This document shows, one piece after another, positions 51,812 to 59,568 of a DNA stretch of 64,000 bases. The position numbers and the translations under genes were made by a program. The stretch comes from Niabella sp. (GTDB lineage Bacteria; Bacteroidota; Bacteroidia; Chitinophagales; Chitinophagaceae), in contig JAPUDO010000046.1 in the NCBI GenBank assembly GCA_027493055.1, positions 124,001 to 188,000 of the forward strand, given 5' to 3'. The notes under the pieces were generated by a model. The model saw only the letters and a program-made list of their open reading frames with translations, made no database searches and was not told the origin of the DNA. Numbering within the stretch: the first letter of the stretch is position 1; each line of letters starts with the position of its first letter.

Positions 51812-53749
51812 GTGCGGCCCCACACGTCTATAATTACGGTATTATTCATTACTTTTTTTTACTGTGCCTATAGCCAGACAAAAACCGCAGACAGCCTGCT
51901 GACGCGCATTCATGCTACAACTACACCAAAAGAAAGATTAGCTGCTATACTGGCTTTTTGTGCCGAATATCAAAACGTTAACCGCGACACCTTGGATGAA
52001 TATGCGAAAGAAGCAGAGAGGCTGGCTGATCAATACGGCGATAAAAAACAAAAAGATCTTTCGAAAATAGCCATAGCTAACAGCTATCACCGTTGGAACT
52101 GGATAGACAGTTCCATCATGTTCATCGATCCCGTAATTAAAAGCAACCATGTTGACAACCCCGGCGAGCGCGATATTTATTTTAATGCATCCCGGCAAAA
52201 AGCAATGTACCTGGGAGGAAAGGATAAAATGGCGGAAGCATTGGATATACTTTACAAAATAACCGGTGAAGCCGAAAAACTGATGGACACCGTCATTTAC
52301 ACTACCAATATTAATACCATTGGATCCATAGCTTTGGCAAGAAAAGCGCCATCCGTATCCATGAAATGGTTGAGGCAGGCGCTTTCCTGGCTGACTACCT
52401 CCGAAAAGTATGATAAAGTAAAAGCAGCTATATATGCCAATATGAGCGAGGCGTATAAGCTAACAGGTAAAATTGACAGCGCCATTTTCGCCAGCACAAA
52501 GGCCATTGAGCTTTACCGGAAAACACAATTACTAAACGGACTGGCCATTACTTATCAGCGCCAGGCCGATATTTATAAAGATGCAAAACAGTATGGTAAA
52601 GCAGAAGCCGCATTGAAAGAAATGATCAGGATACGGAGTCTGCTGAATGATGGCTCCATGTATATAGACGACAACCTTGCATTAGTTAATTTTTACCTGG
52701 CCACCCGGCAATTTGACAGCGCAATCGCTTTATGCAAACGCAATCTTGTTTGGGGAGATATATATACCCAAAACAAGGGAAGCGGAACAACGCTAACGAA
52801 CACACCAGCCTTCAGAATATCTTTTTACCAGGCCCTGGCCAAAAGCTACCTGGCTAAGAAAGATTATGCATTGTACGCCCAAACGCTGGAAGCAATTATC
52901 AGTAATAAAGACTCCTTGAACACATTACAGCAGGAACAAGCCATTGCCGATATACAAACAAAATACGATGTTCAGAAAAAAGAGATCACCATTGTGCAGC
53001 AGCAACTGGATATTTCTAAAAAAAATACGCAGCTAATCTTATATAGCAGCCTTGCAATACTGATTTTGATGAGCGGCATGATCTATTTTATCAATTTCAG
53101 AAAAAAACAAAAGCTAAAGGCAGAAAAAGCCGTGCAGGATGCCGAAGAGAAAGAAAGGAAACGGATTGCCGCTGATCTGCACGATAATCTTGGTGTACAG
53201 GCCAACGCTATCTTATATACCAGTGAGCTGTTAAAGCAGGAAGAAGGCGCTAACAATGAGCTTACGGACAACCTGAATGATACGGCTAAAGATATGCTCT
53301 TTTTTTTGAGAGAAACTTTATGGGCCTTAAAAACAGCCGACACTACAGCTGCCGGCCTTTGGGTGCGCGTTATTAACTTTATAAGCCAGATGAGGAGGAA
53401 CTATAAGCATATTGCTTTTACCACATCAGGCATTGCTCCCGAAACGCTTTCCATACCTTCTGCAAAAGCGCTGAATATTTTAATGATCGTTCAGGAGGCG
53501 GTTAATAACGCTATAAAGCACAGCCGCGCTGAAAACACAGAAGTGAAGACAACCATTACAGATAAAGAATGGACCATTACCATCCGCGATAACGGCAAAG
53601 GGTTTCTTGTACAGGAAGTGCAGGATAAAGAGGATAGCCACGGGCTCCTCAATATGCAGCAACGCGCACGCGCTTCTCAAATCGCCATAGACATAAAAAG
53701 CAGCGAAGATGACGGAACGGAAATTACCTTAGGCGTACCCCTGGCATAG
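51812..53749 (+). CDS. TPR-containing sensor histidine kinase (NarX/DesK-type)
   Basis: The 645-residue protein begins at GTG 51812 with a signal peptide (SIITVLFITFFYCAYSQ). A periplasmic region of about 370 residues contains TPR-like helices (YANMSEAYKLTGKIDSAIF, ALAKSYLAKKDYALYAQTL). A membrane helix (LILYSSLAILILMSGMIYFI, about 408-427) follows. A HisKA_3 phospho-acceptor helix, ERKRIAADLHDNLGVQANAI with His at about 457, leads to a HATPase_c domain with VQEAVNNAIKHS, IRDNGKGF and GLLNMQQRA. It should phosphorylate the response regulator encoded 62 bp downstream. The input signal is unknown. Confidence 0.92.
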   Translation: MRPHTSIITVLFITFFYCAYSQTKTADSLLTRIHATTTPKERLAAILAFCAEYQNVNRDTLDEYAKEAERLADQYGDKKQKDLSKIAIANSYHRWNWIDSSIMFIDPVIKSNHVDNPGERDIYFNASRQKAMYLGGKDKMAEALDILYKITGEAEKLMDTVIYTTNINTIGSIALARKAPSVSMKWLRQALSWLTTSEKYDKVKAAIYANMSEAYKLTGKIDSAIFASTKAIELYRKTQLLNGLAITYQRQADIYKDAKQYGKAEAALKEMIRIRSLLNDGSMYIDDNLALVNFYLATRQFDSAIALCKRNLVWGDIYTQNKGSGTTLTNTPAFRISFYQALAKSYLAKKDYALYAQTLEAIISNKDSLNTLQQEQAIADIQTKYDVQKKEITIVQQQLDISKKNTQLILYSSLAILILMSGMIYFINFRKKQKLKAEKAVQDAEEKERKRIAADLHDNLGVQANAILYTSELLKQEEGANNELTDNLNDTAKDMLFFLRETLWALKTADTTAAGLWVRVINFISQMRRNYKHIAFTTSGIAPETLSIPSAKALNILMIVQEAVNNAIKHSRAENTEVKTTITDKEWTITIRDNGKGFLVQEVQDKEDSHGLLNMQQRARASQIAIDIKSSEDDGTEITLGVPLA

Positions 53750-53811
53750 ATTATCCAAATGGATTATTGATATACCGGCTTTTTATTTTCAGCTTTGAAT
53801 AAAAACAAACC

Positions 53812-54477
53812 ATGATCAGAATTGCTATTGTTGACGATAAAATAACTAACCGCCGCATAGTGGCAGATAAACTATCCCGGCACCCTGTTTTTACCATCCT
53901 GTTCCAGGCCTCGGACGGGGAAGATTTCCTTTCCCGGATGAAAGATTGCAGGGAAGACCAACAACCCCATATTGTTCTGATGGATATTGAAATGCCCAAT
54001 GTAAACGGAATTACAGCCATTGCTACAGCATCATCGCTTTACCCCGAGATAAGATTTGTGGTGCTTACTATTTTTGATGATGAGGACAAAATTTTCAACG
54101 CTATCAAAGCAGGCGCCTGTGGTTATTTATTAAAGGAGGAAAGCGGACCTGTTATTGCAGATATGCTTACCAATCTTTGGGAAAGCGGTGCCGGCCCCAT
54201 ATCGCCCAGTATTGCTTATAAAATATTACAGATGGTACAAGCCCCGCTGGCGCCCGCTTCTGCTTTAAATAACAGCACTGAAATATTTCATCTTTCAGAA
54301 AGAGAGAAACAGATACTGGAAATGCTGAGCCAGGGATTTGAGTATAAAGATATTGGCAATAAATTATTCATCAGCGCTAATACAGTAAAAAAGCACTGTA
54401 TCAATATATACCAGAAACTGCACGTTAACAGCCGCGCCCAGGCCTTAAGAATAGCCTATACCAAAGGTCTGATTTAG
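53812..54477 (+). CDS. NarL/FixJ-family response regulator
   Basis: The 221-residue regulator has a receiver domain (about 1-125) with acidic pocket VDDK, phospho-acceptor D58 in IVLMDIEMPNVNG, T/S in VVLTIFDDE and Lys in YLLKEES. A LuxR-type helix-turn-helix (LSEREKQILEMLSQGFEYKD, IGNKLFISANTVKKHCINI, about 157-205) follows. It forms a two-component pair with the kinase just upstream. The next locus downstream may or may not be a target. Confidence 0.95.
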   Translation: MIRIAIVDDKITNRRIVADKLSRHPVFTILFQASDGEDFLSRMKDCREDQQPHIVLMDIEMPNVNGITAIATASSLYPEIRFVVLTIFDDEDKIFNAIKAGACGYLLKEESGPVIADMLTNLWESGAGPISPSIAYKILQMVQAPLAPASALNNSTEIFHLSEREKQILEMLSQGFEYKDIGNKLFISANTVKKHCINIYQKLHVNSRAQALRIAYTKGLI

Positions 54478-54562
54478 TAGGCCCCTTATAATGTAATTTC
54501 TTATACGCCCGGATTTTTCAGGAAGCGTTATTTCAAAACAGTATCTCATAATAAATAATTAG

Positions 54563-54603
54563 TCTACTAATTTAGTAGAATATTAAAATTTACTATATAT
54601 TCG
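54563..54603 (+). promoter_or_regulatory. Operator site 1 and promoter of the TSUP gene
   Basis: TCTACTAATTTAGTAGA (54563-54579) is a 17-bp palindrome preceded by TTAG. Its right arm lies at the -33 position of TATATTCG (54596-54603), a one-mismatch TAnnTTTG. The site belongs to a five-copy family with TCTAC-N7-GTAGA. Confidence 0.75.
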
Positions 54604-54639
54604 CAAACAATTTTAAAAGTGCACAGCACATATATTGAT

Positions 54640-55959
54640 ATGAGTGAAGTTTTAACAAAAAGCAATGAGAACAGCGCCGATAACAGATCATTCCCTGCAT
54701 TTCTAAAAACCGGGGAGCTGGATATCCTGATAGTGGGTGGCAAAACAGCTGCATTGGAACAATTGAATTTACTGTTGCATAGTGCCTCTCAGGCTACCAT
54801 AAAGATAGTTGCAGAAAGCATACGGGATGATATACGGAAATTAGAAACCGGTTTTAATAACGTAAGCGTAGAAGAGCGTCCTTATGAAAGAAAGGATATT
54901 AAAAATGCAGACCTGGTTATTGTAACAGAAACCAGCCAGGCTATTATTGATAAGATCATTAATGACGCTGCACATACAGGCTTAACAGATATCCATATCT
55001 TACAGGGGAACTATAAAAACCCCTACCCTGTTCAAACCGGCAGTGCTAATCCAGGACATCCGGGACAGGAAAGAGTAAAGAGGAAACTTTCCTATAAAAG
55101 GATAGCTTCCTATGCACTGGCAGCTTTTGCATGTATGTTAATAGGTCATATCGTTTTTTCTTTCTGGCCTTTTGACGCAATAAAAGAACAGGCCCTGACA
55201 CTCTATGATTCTTTAGGACAATCTTTTCTTATTATGCTTGCCGCAGGTTTTATTGCACAATTGGTGGATGGCGCATTGGGCATGGGCTATGGGGTTACCA
55301 GCGCTACTATCTTATTATCGGCAGGTGTAAATCCTGCTGCCATCAGCGGGAGCATACATACAGCTGAAATGTTTGCCAGCGGGGCATCGGGCTATAGCCA
55401 TTATAAATTTGGGAACGTAAATAAAAAGCTATTTAAAATGCTGCTGATACCCGGTGTAATCGGGGCTATTGCCGGGGCTGTGCTGTTAGTATATCTTGGC
55501 GAAAAATACAGCGACTGGGTTCGGCCTCTGCTTGCCTGCTATACTTTATTCTTAGGATTAAAAATTTTGTACAACGCTTTCAAAAAGCAGATAGCGAAAA
55601 AGAAATTTAAACACTACCGGGCATTAGCAGGCGCCGGCGGATTTTTTGACTCATTTGGCGGTGGCGGATGGGGGCCGATTGTTACAACAACCCTTATTAC
55701 AAAGGGGCGTAGTCCCAGGTACGTGATCGGTTCTGTAAGCCTTACCGAATTTTTTGTAACCCTGGCAAGTGCCTTTACCTTTTTTATTTTATTAGGTGTC
55801 AGTCACTGGCAAACGATACTGGGACTGATTGTTGGCGGGTTAATAGCGGCACCCCTGGCAGCAAAACTGGCCGGCAGGCTACCAAGAAAAACATCCTTTA
55901 TACTGGTAGGTATTTTAGTCATCGTCTGGAGCGTACGTATTCTAATAAAACTTTTATAA
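54640..55959 (+). CDS. TSUP (TauE/SafE) transporter with N-terminal siroheme-synthase-like domain
   Basis: The protein (about 439 residues from ATG 54640; a GTG seven codons upstream is possible) is a fusion. The first 130 residues, FPAFLKTGELDILIVGG onward, resemble the precorrin-2 dehydrogenase/CysG N-terminal domain. The usual glycine-rich NAD loop is degenerate (VGGKTAALEQ), so catalysis is doubtful. After a linker come eight or so helices of the TauE/SafE sulfite-exporter family (IAQLVDGALGMGYGVTSATI, ISGSIHTAEMFASGASGYSH, GAGGFFDSFGGGGWGPIVTT). The family moves sulfite, sulfonates or related anions. It has an operator-bearing promoter shared in type with the following sulfur genes. Confidence 0.85.
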   Translation: MSEVLTKSNENSADNRSFPAFLKTGELDILIVGGKTAALEQLNLLLHSASQATIKIVAESIRDDIRKLETGFNNVSVEERPYERKDIKNADLVIVTETSQAIIDKIINDAAHTGLTDIHILQGNYKNPYPVQTGSANPGHPGQERVKRKLSYKRIASYALAAFACMLIGHIVFSFWPFDAIKEQALTLYDSLGQSFLIMLAAGFIAQLVDGALGMGYGVTSATILLSAGVNPAAISGSIHTAEMFASGASGYSHYKFGNVNKKLFKMLLIPGVIGAIAGAVLLVYLGEKYSDWVRPLLACYTLFLGLKILYNAFKKQIAKKKFKHYRALAGAGGFFDSFGGGGWGPIVTTTLITKGRSPRYVIGSVSLTEFFVTLASAFTFFILLGVSHWQTILGLIVGGLIAAPLAAKLAGRLPRKTSFILVGILVIVWSVRILIKLL

Positions 55960-55964
55960 AAAGA

Positions 55965-56004
55965 TCTACAAATATTGTAGACTAATAAAATAGTGTTATA
56001 TTTG
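55965..56004 (+). promoter_or_regulatory. Operator site 2 and promoter of the SAM-riboswitch transcript
   Basis: TCTACAAATATTGTAGA (55965-55981) followed by CTAATA. The TTG inside the right arm (55975-55977) is followed after 19 bp by TATATTTG (55997-56004), a full consensus promoter, so the operator covers the -33 element. The 5' end of the transcript would fall about 15 bp before the riboswitch. Confidence 0.8.
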
Positions 56005-56022
56005 CATCAGTTCTTTTCAATT

Positions 56023-56140
56023 TTCTTATCAAGAAAGGCTGAGGGTAATGGCCCAATGAAGCCTTGGCAACCTCTTTATAAATCTTTTATAAAAAAGGTG
56101 CCAAATCCATCCCATATATTATTTTGGGGCAGATAAGTCA
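56023..56140 (+). ncRNA. SAM-I (S-box) riboswitch
   Basis: The S-box consensus is present in order: CTTATCAAGA (P1 and start of P2), GGCTGAGGG, TGGCCCAATGAAGCC, GGCAACC, a variable P3/P4 region, GGTGCCAAATCC, GGGGCAGATAAG (P1 closing strand). It binds S-adenosylmethionine. A terminator hairpin follows 35 bp later, so SAM should switch transcription of the downstream gene off. Confidence 0.96.
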
Positions 56141-56174
56141 GTGCTTAGCTTTAGGATTATTTTTATTGAATGAT

Positions 56175-56209
56175 AAAAAGCTCACCTGGTTTGTCGGGTG
56201 AGCTTTTTT
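56175..56209 (+). terminator. Riboswitch expression-platform terminator
   Basis: AAAAAGCTCACC and GGTGAGCTTTTTT arms with a nine-base loop and a U tail, between the SAM-I aptamer and the coding region. Confidence 0.9.
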
Positions 56210-56289
56210 ATTATAAAGTCATGCCGGTTTTCTTTTCCTGATAAGGTTTGAATAAAAGTATTGTATCACCTTAAAAATTAAAGATCGTC

Positions 56290-57468
56290 ATGAGTAACAT
56301 TGTAACACAAACCATCCACAGTATTCCGTCAGACCCGCTAACAGGAGCTATATCGGTTCCCATTTACCAAACCTCCACTTTTGTACAGGAGGCTCCCGGG
56401 GTGAATCTCGGTTATGACTATTCAAGAACCAATAATCCCACGCGCGCCACACTTGAAAAAATTGTAGCGGAGCTCGAAGGCGGACACACAGCAGCAGCTT
56501 TTTCAAGCGGACTGGCTGCTATTGACGCAGTCATAAAATTATTACAAGCGGGCGATGAGATAGTTGCCGTTGATGATATCTACGGAGGCGCTTTCAGGCT
56601 TTTTACACATATCTATGAAAAGTTCGGCATAAAAGTAACTTATACAGATAGTACCAATGCTAATAATGTCCTCCAAGCGATAAACTCAAAAACAAAGCTG
56701 ATATGGATAGAAACGCCCACAAACCCTACCCTCAAAATTTCAGACATCGAGGTCATTGCAAAAATTGCAAAGGCCTATGGTTGCTTACTATGCGTAGATA
56801 ACACCTTTGCATCGCCTGTGTTACAGCAACCATTATTGTTGGGTGCAGACCTGGTAGTGCATTCGGCAACCAAGTACTTAGGCGGCCATTGCGATCTGAT
56901 TGCAGGCCTGGTTATTACTAAAACTGAAGAGCTTGGCAGCAGGATAAAATTTATACAAAATGCCAGTGGTGCAGTATTGTCTCCCTTCGACAGCTGGTTG
57001 ATTATCCGGGGTATTGAAACCCTGCACCTGCGTGTAAAACAGCACTGCGAAAATGCTGCTGCAGTTGCAAAGTTTTTACAAAACCATCCCGCCGTGGACA
57101 AAGTATTCTACCCAGGTCTTCAAGATCATCCCAATCATGAAATTGCAAAAAAACAGGCCAAAGGTTTTGGTGGTGTGGTTTCCTTTACATTAAAAGAAGA
57201 TACAGAAGCCGCGGCCACCTCTTTTGTAACATCAACAAAATATTTTAAGCTGGCAGAAAGTCTGGGTGGCGTAAAAAGCCTTGTATGTCATCCTGCTGCA
57301 ATGACGCATAAAAGCATACCGTCCGAAAAACGCCGTGCAGCAGGAGTTTCGGACAGCCTGATCCGCTTATCCGTAGGGCTGGAAGACGCTGCTGATCTTA
57401 TTGATGACCTGAACCAGGCTTTTCATACGATAGCAGAAAAACCCGAACAGCACTATGCCGTTTCCTAA
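56290..57468 (+). CDS. Cystathionine gamma-synthase / homocysteine synthase-type PLP enzyme
   Basis: The 392-residue trans-sulfuration enzyme has YDYSRTNNPTRATLEKIVAE (about 43-62), FSSGLAAIDAVIKLL, IWIETPTNPTLKISDI, CVDNTFASPVLQQPLLLGAD and HSATKYLGGHCDLIAG (about 199-214) with the PLP-binding lysine. SLGGVKSLVCHPAAMTHKS is the C-terminal substrate site. SAM-riboswitch control and the shared sulfur operator favour a biosynthetic role, adding cysteine or sulfide to an activated homoserine on the way to methionine. Cystathionine gamma-lyase activity cannot be excluded from sequence. A second, less closely regulated family member lies at 27205. Confidence 0.9.
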   Translation: MSNIVTQTIHSIPSDPLTGAISVPIYQTSTFVQEAPGVNLGYDYSRTNNPTRATLEKIVAELEGGHTAAAFSSGLAAIDAVIKLLQAGDEIVAVDDIYGGAFRLFTHIYEKFGIKVTYTDSTNANNVLQAINSKTKLIWIETPTNPTLKISDIEVIAKIAKAYGCLLCVDNTFASPVLQQPLLLGADLVVHSATKYLGGHCDLIAGLVITKTEELGSRIKFIQNASGAVLSPFDSWLIIRGIETLHLRVKQHCENAAAVAKFLQNHPAVDKVFYPGLQDHPNHEIAKKQAKGFGGVVSFTLKEDTEAAATSFVTSTKYFKLAESLGGVKSLVCHPAAMTHKSIPSEKRRAAGVSDSLIRLSVGLEDAADLIDDLNQAFHTIAEKPEQHYAVS

Positions 57469-57491
57469 AGCCTGAAAAAATAAAAATAAAA

Positions 57492-57537
57492 TATTAGTCT
57501 ACTTTTTTGGTAGACTAATATTTACTGCTTATGTTTG
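57492..57537 (+). promoter_or_regulatory. Operator site 3 and promoter of the PhyH/SDR transcript
   Basis: TATTAGTCTAC (57492-57502) and GTAGACTAATA (57510-57520) are exact 11-bp inverted arms around TTTTTTG. TTG (57507-57509) and TATGTTTG (57530-57537) are 20 bp apart, a full consensus promoter with the operator covering -33. Transcription should begin near 57544, giving a leader of about 180 nt. Confidence 0.82.
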
Positions 57538-57559
57538 CACCACACTATTACATTCCACA

Positions 57560-57643
57560 GTGATACCGTCAGTGACATATAATACACTCCCCACCTCAAA
57601 GCATGACAATGCAAGCGTAATCGTCATGTGCTGTTGTTGCTGA
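57560..57643 (+). CDS. Candidate leader ORF ending in four cysteines (MCCCC-stop)
   Basis: The leader contains ATG-TGC-TGT-TGT-TGC-TGA at 57626-57643. In the same frame a GTG at 57560 (another at 57572) would give a 27-residue peptide, beginning MIPSVTYNTLPTSKHD and ending VIVMCCCC. ATGAC (57603-57607) can pair with GTCAT (57623-57627), so the Cys codons lie at the 3' edge of a hairpin. Four consecutive Cys codons are very unlikely by chance in a cysteine-poor genome, and a second poly-Cys leader precedes susC. I infer a cysteine-sensing leader peptide; which start codon is used is unknown. Confidence 0.5.
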   Translation: MIPSVTYNTLPTSKHDNASVIVMCCCC

Positions 57644-57726
57644 TTCTTTGCTTCTTATTGAAGCCGGTTCCTGATTCACTTCTATTTTTCTTCTTTCATT
57701 TTTTAACCTTTTAATACTCTATAGTT

Positions 57727-58593
57727 ATGAGTAACGCTACACAACAATTCTATTTTAATGATCAGGTTACACAACTGCACCTAACGCATCTGCAAAAACA
57801 TGGAGTTTTGCATTTTAAGCAATTCGTATCCTTCCACACTGTAAAAGAGTTTTTATATGAGATCAGCTCAGTTGAAAAGTATCTTTTAAGAAAAGAAATA
57901 ACAGTGGTAAATGGTATCCCCCTTAAATTCGGAAATGATGTGAACGGTTCACAGCTTATCCAGCGCATTGCTTTTGCATCTCAATACAGTAGTGTGCTAA
58001 ATAATTTCTTAAAGAGCGACCGCGTACAGCAATTGGCTAAACTGCTGGCCCCCTTTGAAGGCCGCATAGGTGAATCAGAGAAAGACGGCCTTGTGATAAA
58101 CCACTACCTGAACACAGAAGACAGCTCTTTCACAAGATTAGGATGGCATACAGACAGTCCCAGGGATCTGTTCCTAGGATCAAGGATCAAACCCATGCTG
58201 AACGTAGGGCTGCACCTAGATGATTGCCCCCAAAGCAATGGCGGACTAAGGGTTTTGGCAGGAACGCACAATAAAGGACTGCTTACTCTTTTCTTTAAAA
58301 AGAAATATTTTATAGATCACAAACCAGATAAAAAAGAAACAGGGCTTGACATTGAAGCCGGGGATCTTACCATACATGACGGGCGCCTCTGGCACCGGGT
58401 AGAGCAATCTCCTTTTATTGGAGAAGAAAGCAGACGGCGCGTAATGTATATCCCCGTGGTAACCGGAGCTTACCAGCCCAAAAGCGAAAGAAGCAGCACA
58501 CCCTTTTACCATAAGCTGGCGACTTTGGCATCACCAAAGCCTAAAAGAAAACCGGCCCCTGATTATGCCCCTCAATTAAATCCAACACTATGA
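57727..58593 (+). CDS. Phytanoyl-CoA dioxygenase (PhyH) family protein
   Basis: The 288-residue protein is a Fe(II)/2-oxoglutarate-dependent oxygenase by fold. LGWHTDSPRDLFLG (about 138-151) gives the His-x-Asp metal ligands, LNVGLHLDDCPQSNGGLRVL (about 158-177) follows, and LTIHDGRLWHRVEQSPFIGE (about 215-234) supplies the distal His. An arginine in EESRRRVMYIP is placed to bind 2-oxoglutarate. The substrate is unknown. Its promoter carries the sulfur-locus operator and its leader a poly-Cys ORF, which suggests a role in handling a sulfur compound or in sulfur limitation. It is followed after 60 bp by an SDR gene. Confidence 0.85.
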   Translation: MSNATQQFYFNDQVTQLHLTHLQKHGVLHFKQFVSFHTVKEFLYEISSVEKYLLRKEITVVNGIPLKFGNDVNGSQLIQRIAFASQYSSVLNNFLKSDRVQQLAKLLAPFEGRIGESEKDGLVINHYLNTEDSSFTRLGWHTDSPRDLFLGSRIKPMLNVGLHLDDCPQSNGGLRVLAGTHNKGLLTLFFKKKYFIDHKPDKKETGLDIEAGDLTIHDGRLWHRVEQSPFIGEESRRRVMYIPVVTGAYQPKSERSSTPFYHKLATLASPKPKRKPAPDYAPQLNPTL

Positions 58594-58653
58594 TACCCTT
58601 GTTAATTTTCTCCATACTTAAAAGCTATTTCAGAAAAAAAACGTTCAACTGAT

Positions 58654-59475
58654 ATGTCATACGCACTTATTACCGGCGCTGCAAAAGGAATTGGCGCCGC
58701 TATTGCCATAGAGCTGGCGCAACAAAAACGGGGATTAATCCTTATTGATATTGATGAAAGGCAGCTATTGGATACGGCACAGTACATCAGGGATAAATAC
58801 CATGTGGATGTGGTAACTCTCATACAGGATCTGGCAACGCCGGATGCGGCCCAAAGGATATTTGAAAAAACAAAATGGTACCATGCCTATCTTGATATGG
58901 TGATAAACAATGCAGGGTATGGCCTCAATACGTCTTTTACAGAAACAGGAATTGAGGAGCAATTGAACATCATCGACGTAAATGTGAAAGCCCAGTTACG
59001 CATAGCACATGTATTCATTCCCGTTTTAAAAAAATTCCCACGTTCGTTCCTGCTGAATGTAGGCAGTACCACCTGTTATCAGTCAGTTCCCTACTTATCA
59101 GTATATGCGGCATCCAAAGCGTTTGTCATTTCATTTACACGCAGCCTGCGGTATGAGCTGAAAGAAACATCTATATCTGTTAGTTGTCTTATTCCGGGCG
59201 CTACAGATACAGCTTTCGTAACAAGAGCAGGTATGAAAGCATACACGCTAAAAACAGCTGAAAAATTTAATATGACACCACAGGCCGTTGCAAAAGCAGC
59301 AGTAAAAGGATTGCTGAAAGGCAAAGCTGAAATCGTTCCCGGCATTTCCAATAAGCTGAATGCCTTTATAACAAAGGTTGTTCCCAAAAGCCTTACAGAG
59401 CGGGTAGCAGCAAATATTTACAAGCCCAGGGAAGATGAACAGGTGATACAACAGGCCGTTGCTCCACAGTACTGA
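58654..59475 (+). CDS. Short-chain dehydrogenase/reductase
   Basis: The 273-residue classical SDR has the cofactor loop LITGAAKGIGAAIAIELAQQ (about 5-24), NNAGYG (about 86-91), a serine in LNVGSTTCYQSVP and the catalytic Y-x3-K in VYAASKAFVISFTRSL (about 150-165). D38 or so at the end of strand 2 (LIDIDERQ) suggests NAD(H) preference. The substrate is unknown. It is likely co-transcribed with the PhyH gene 60 bp upstream and is followed by tRNA-Cys. Confidence 0.9.
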   Translation: MSYALITGAAKGIGAAIAIELAQQKRGLILIDIDERQLLDTAQYIRDKYHVDVVTLIQDLATPDAAQRIFEKTKWYHAYLDMVINNAGYGLNTSFTETGIEEQLNIIDVNVKAQLRIAHVFIPVLKKFPRSFLLNVGSTTCYQSVPYLSVYAASKAFVISFTRSLRYELKETSISVSCLIPGATDTAFVTRAGMKAYTLKTAEKFNMTPQAVAKAAVKGLLKGKAEIVPGISNKLNAFITKVVPKSLTERVAANIYKPREDEQVIQQAVAPQY

Positions 59476-59495
59476 CTCAACCATTAATACCAAAA

Positions 59496-59568
59496 AGCCA
59501 CGTGGCCGAGGGGTTAGGCGAAGGTCTGCAAAACCTGTTACGAAGGTTCGAATCCTTCCGTGGCGTCA
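59496..59568 (+). tRNA. tRNA-Cys (GCA)
   Basis: A cloverleaf can be drawn: U8, D-arm GCC...GGC with loop GAGGGGTTA, anticodon arm AGGT-CTGCAAA-ACCT with anticodon GCA, T-arm GAAGG-TTCGAAT-CCTTC, acceptor GCCACG/CGTGGC and discriminator U73, which is the Cys identity base. Two positions look odd: pair 1:72 reads A-G and pair 27:43 reads A-G. No CCA is encoded. It lies 20 bp after the SDR stop codon and its 3' half overlaps, antisense, the end of the sterol-desaturase-like gene. Confidence 0.88.

Noticed and set aside
57640-57726. Intrinsic terminator after the MCCCC mini-ORF
   Set aside because: Only a five-bp GCTTC/GAAGC hairpin is visible and the T-rich stretches do not follow a strong stem, so no terminator was annotated.
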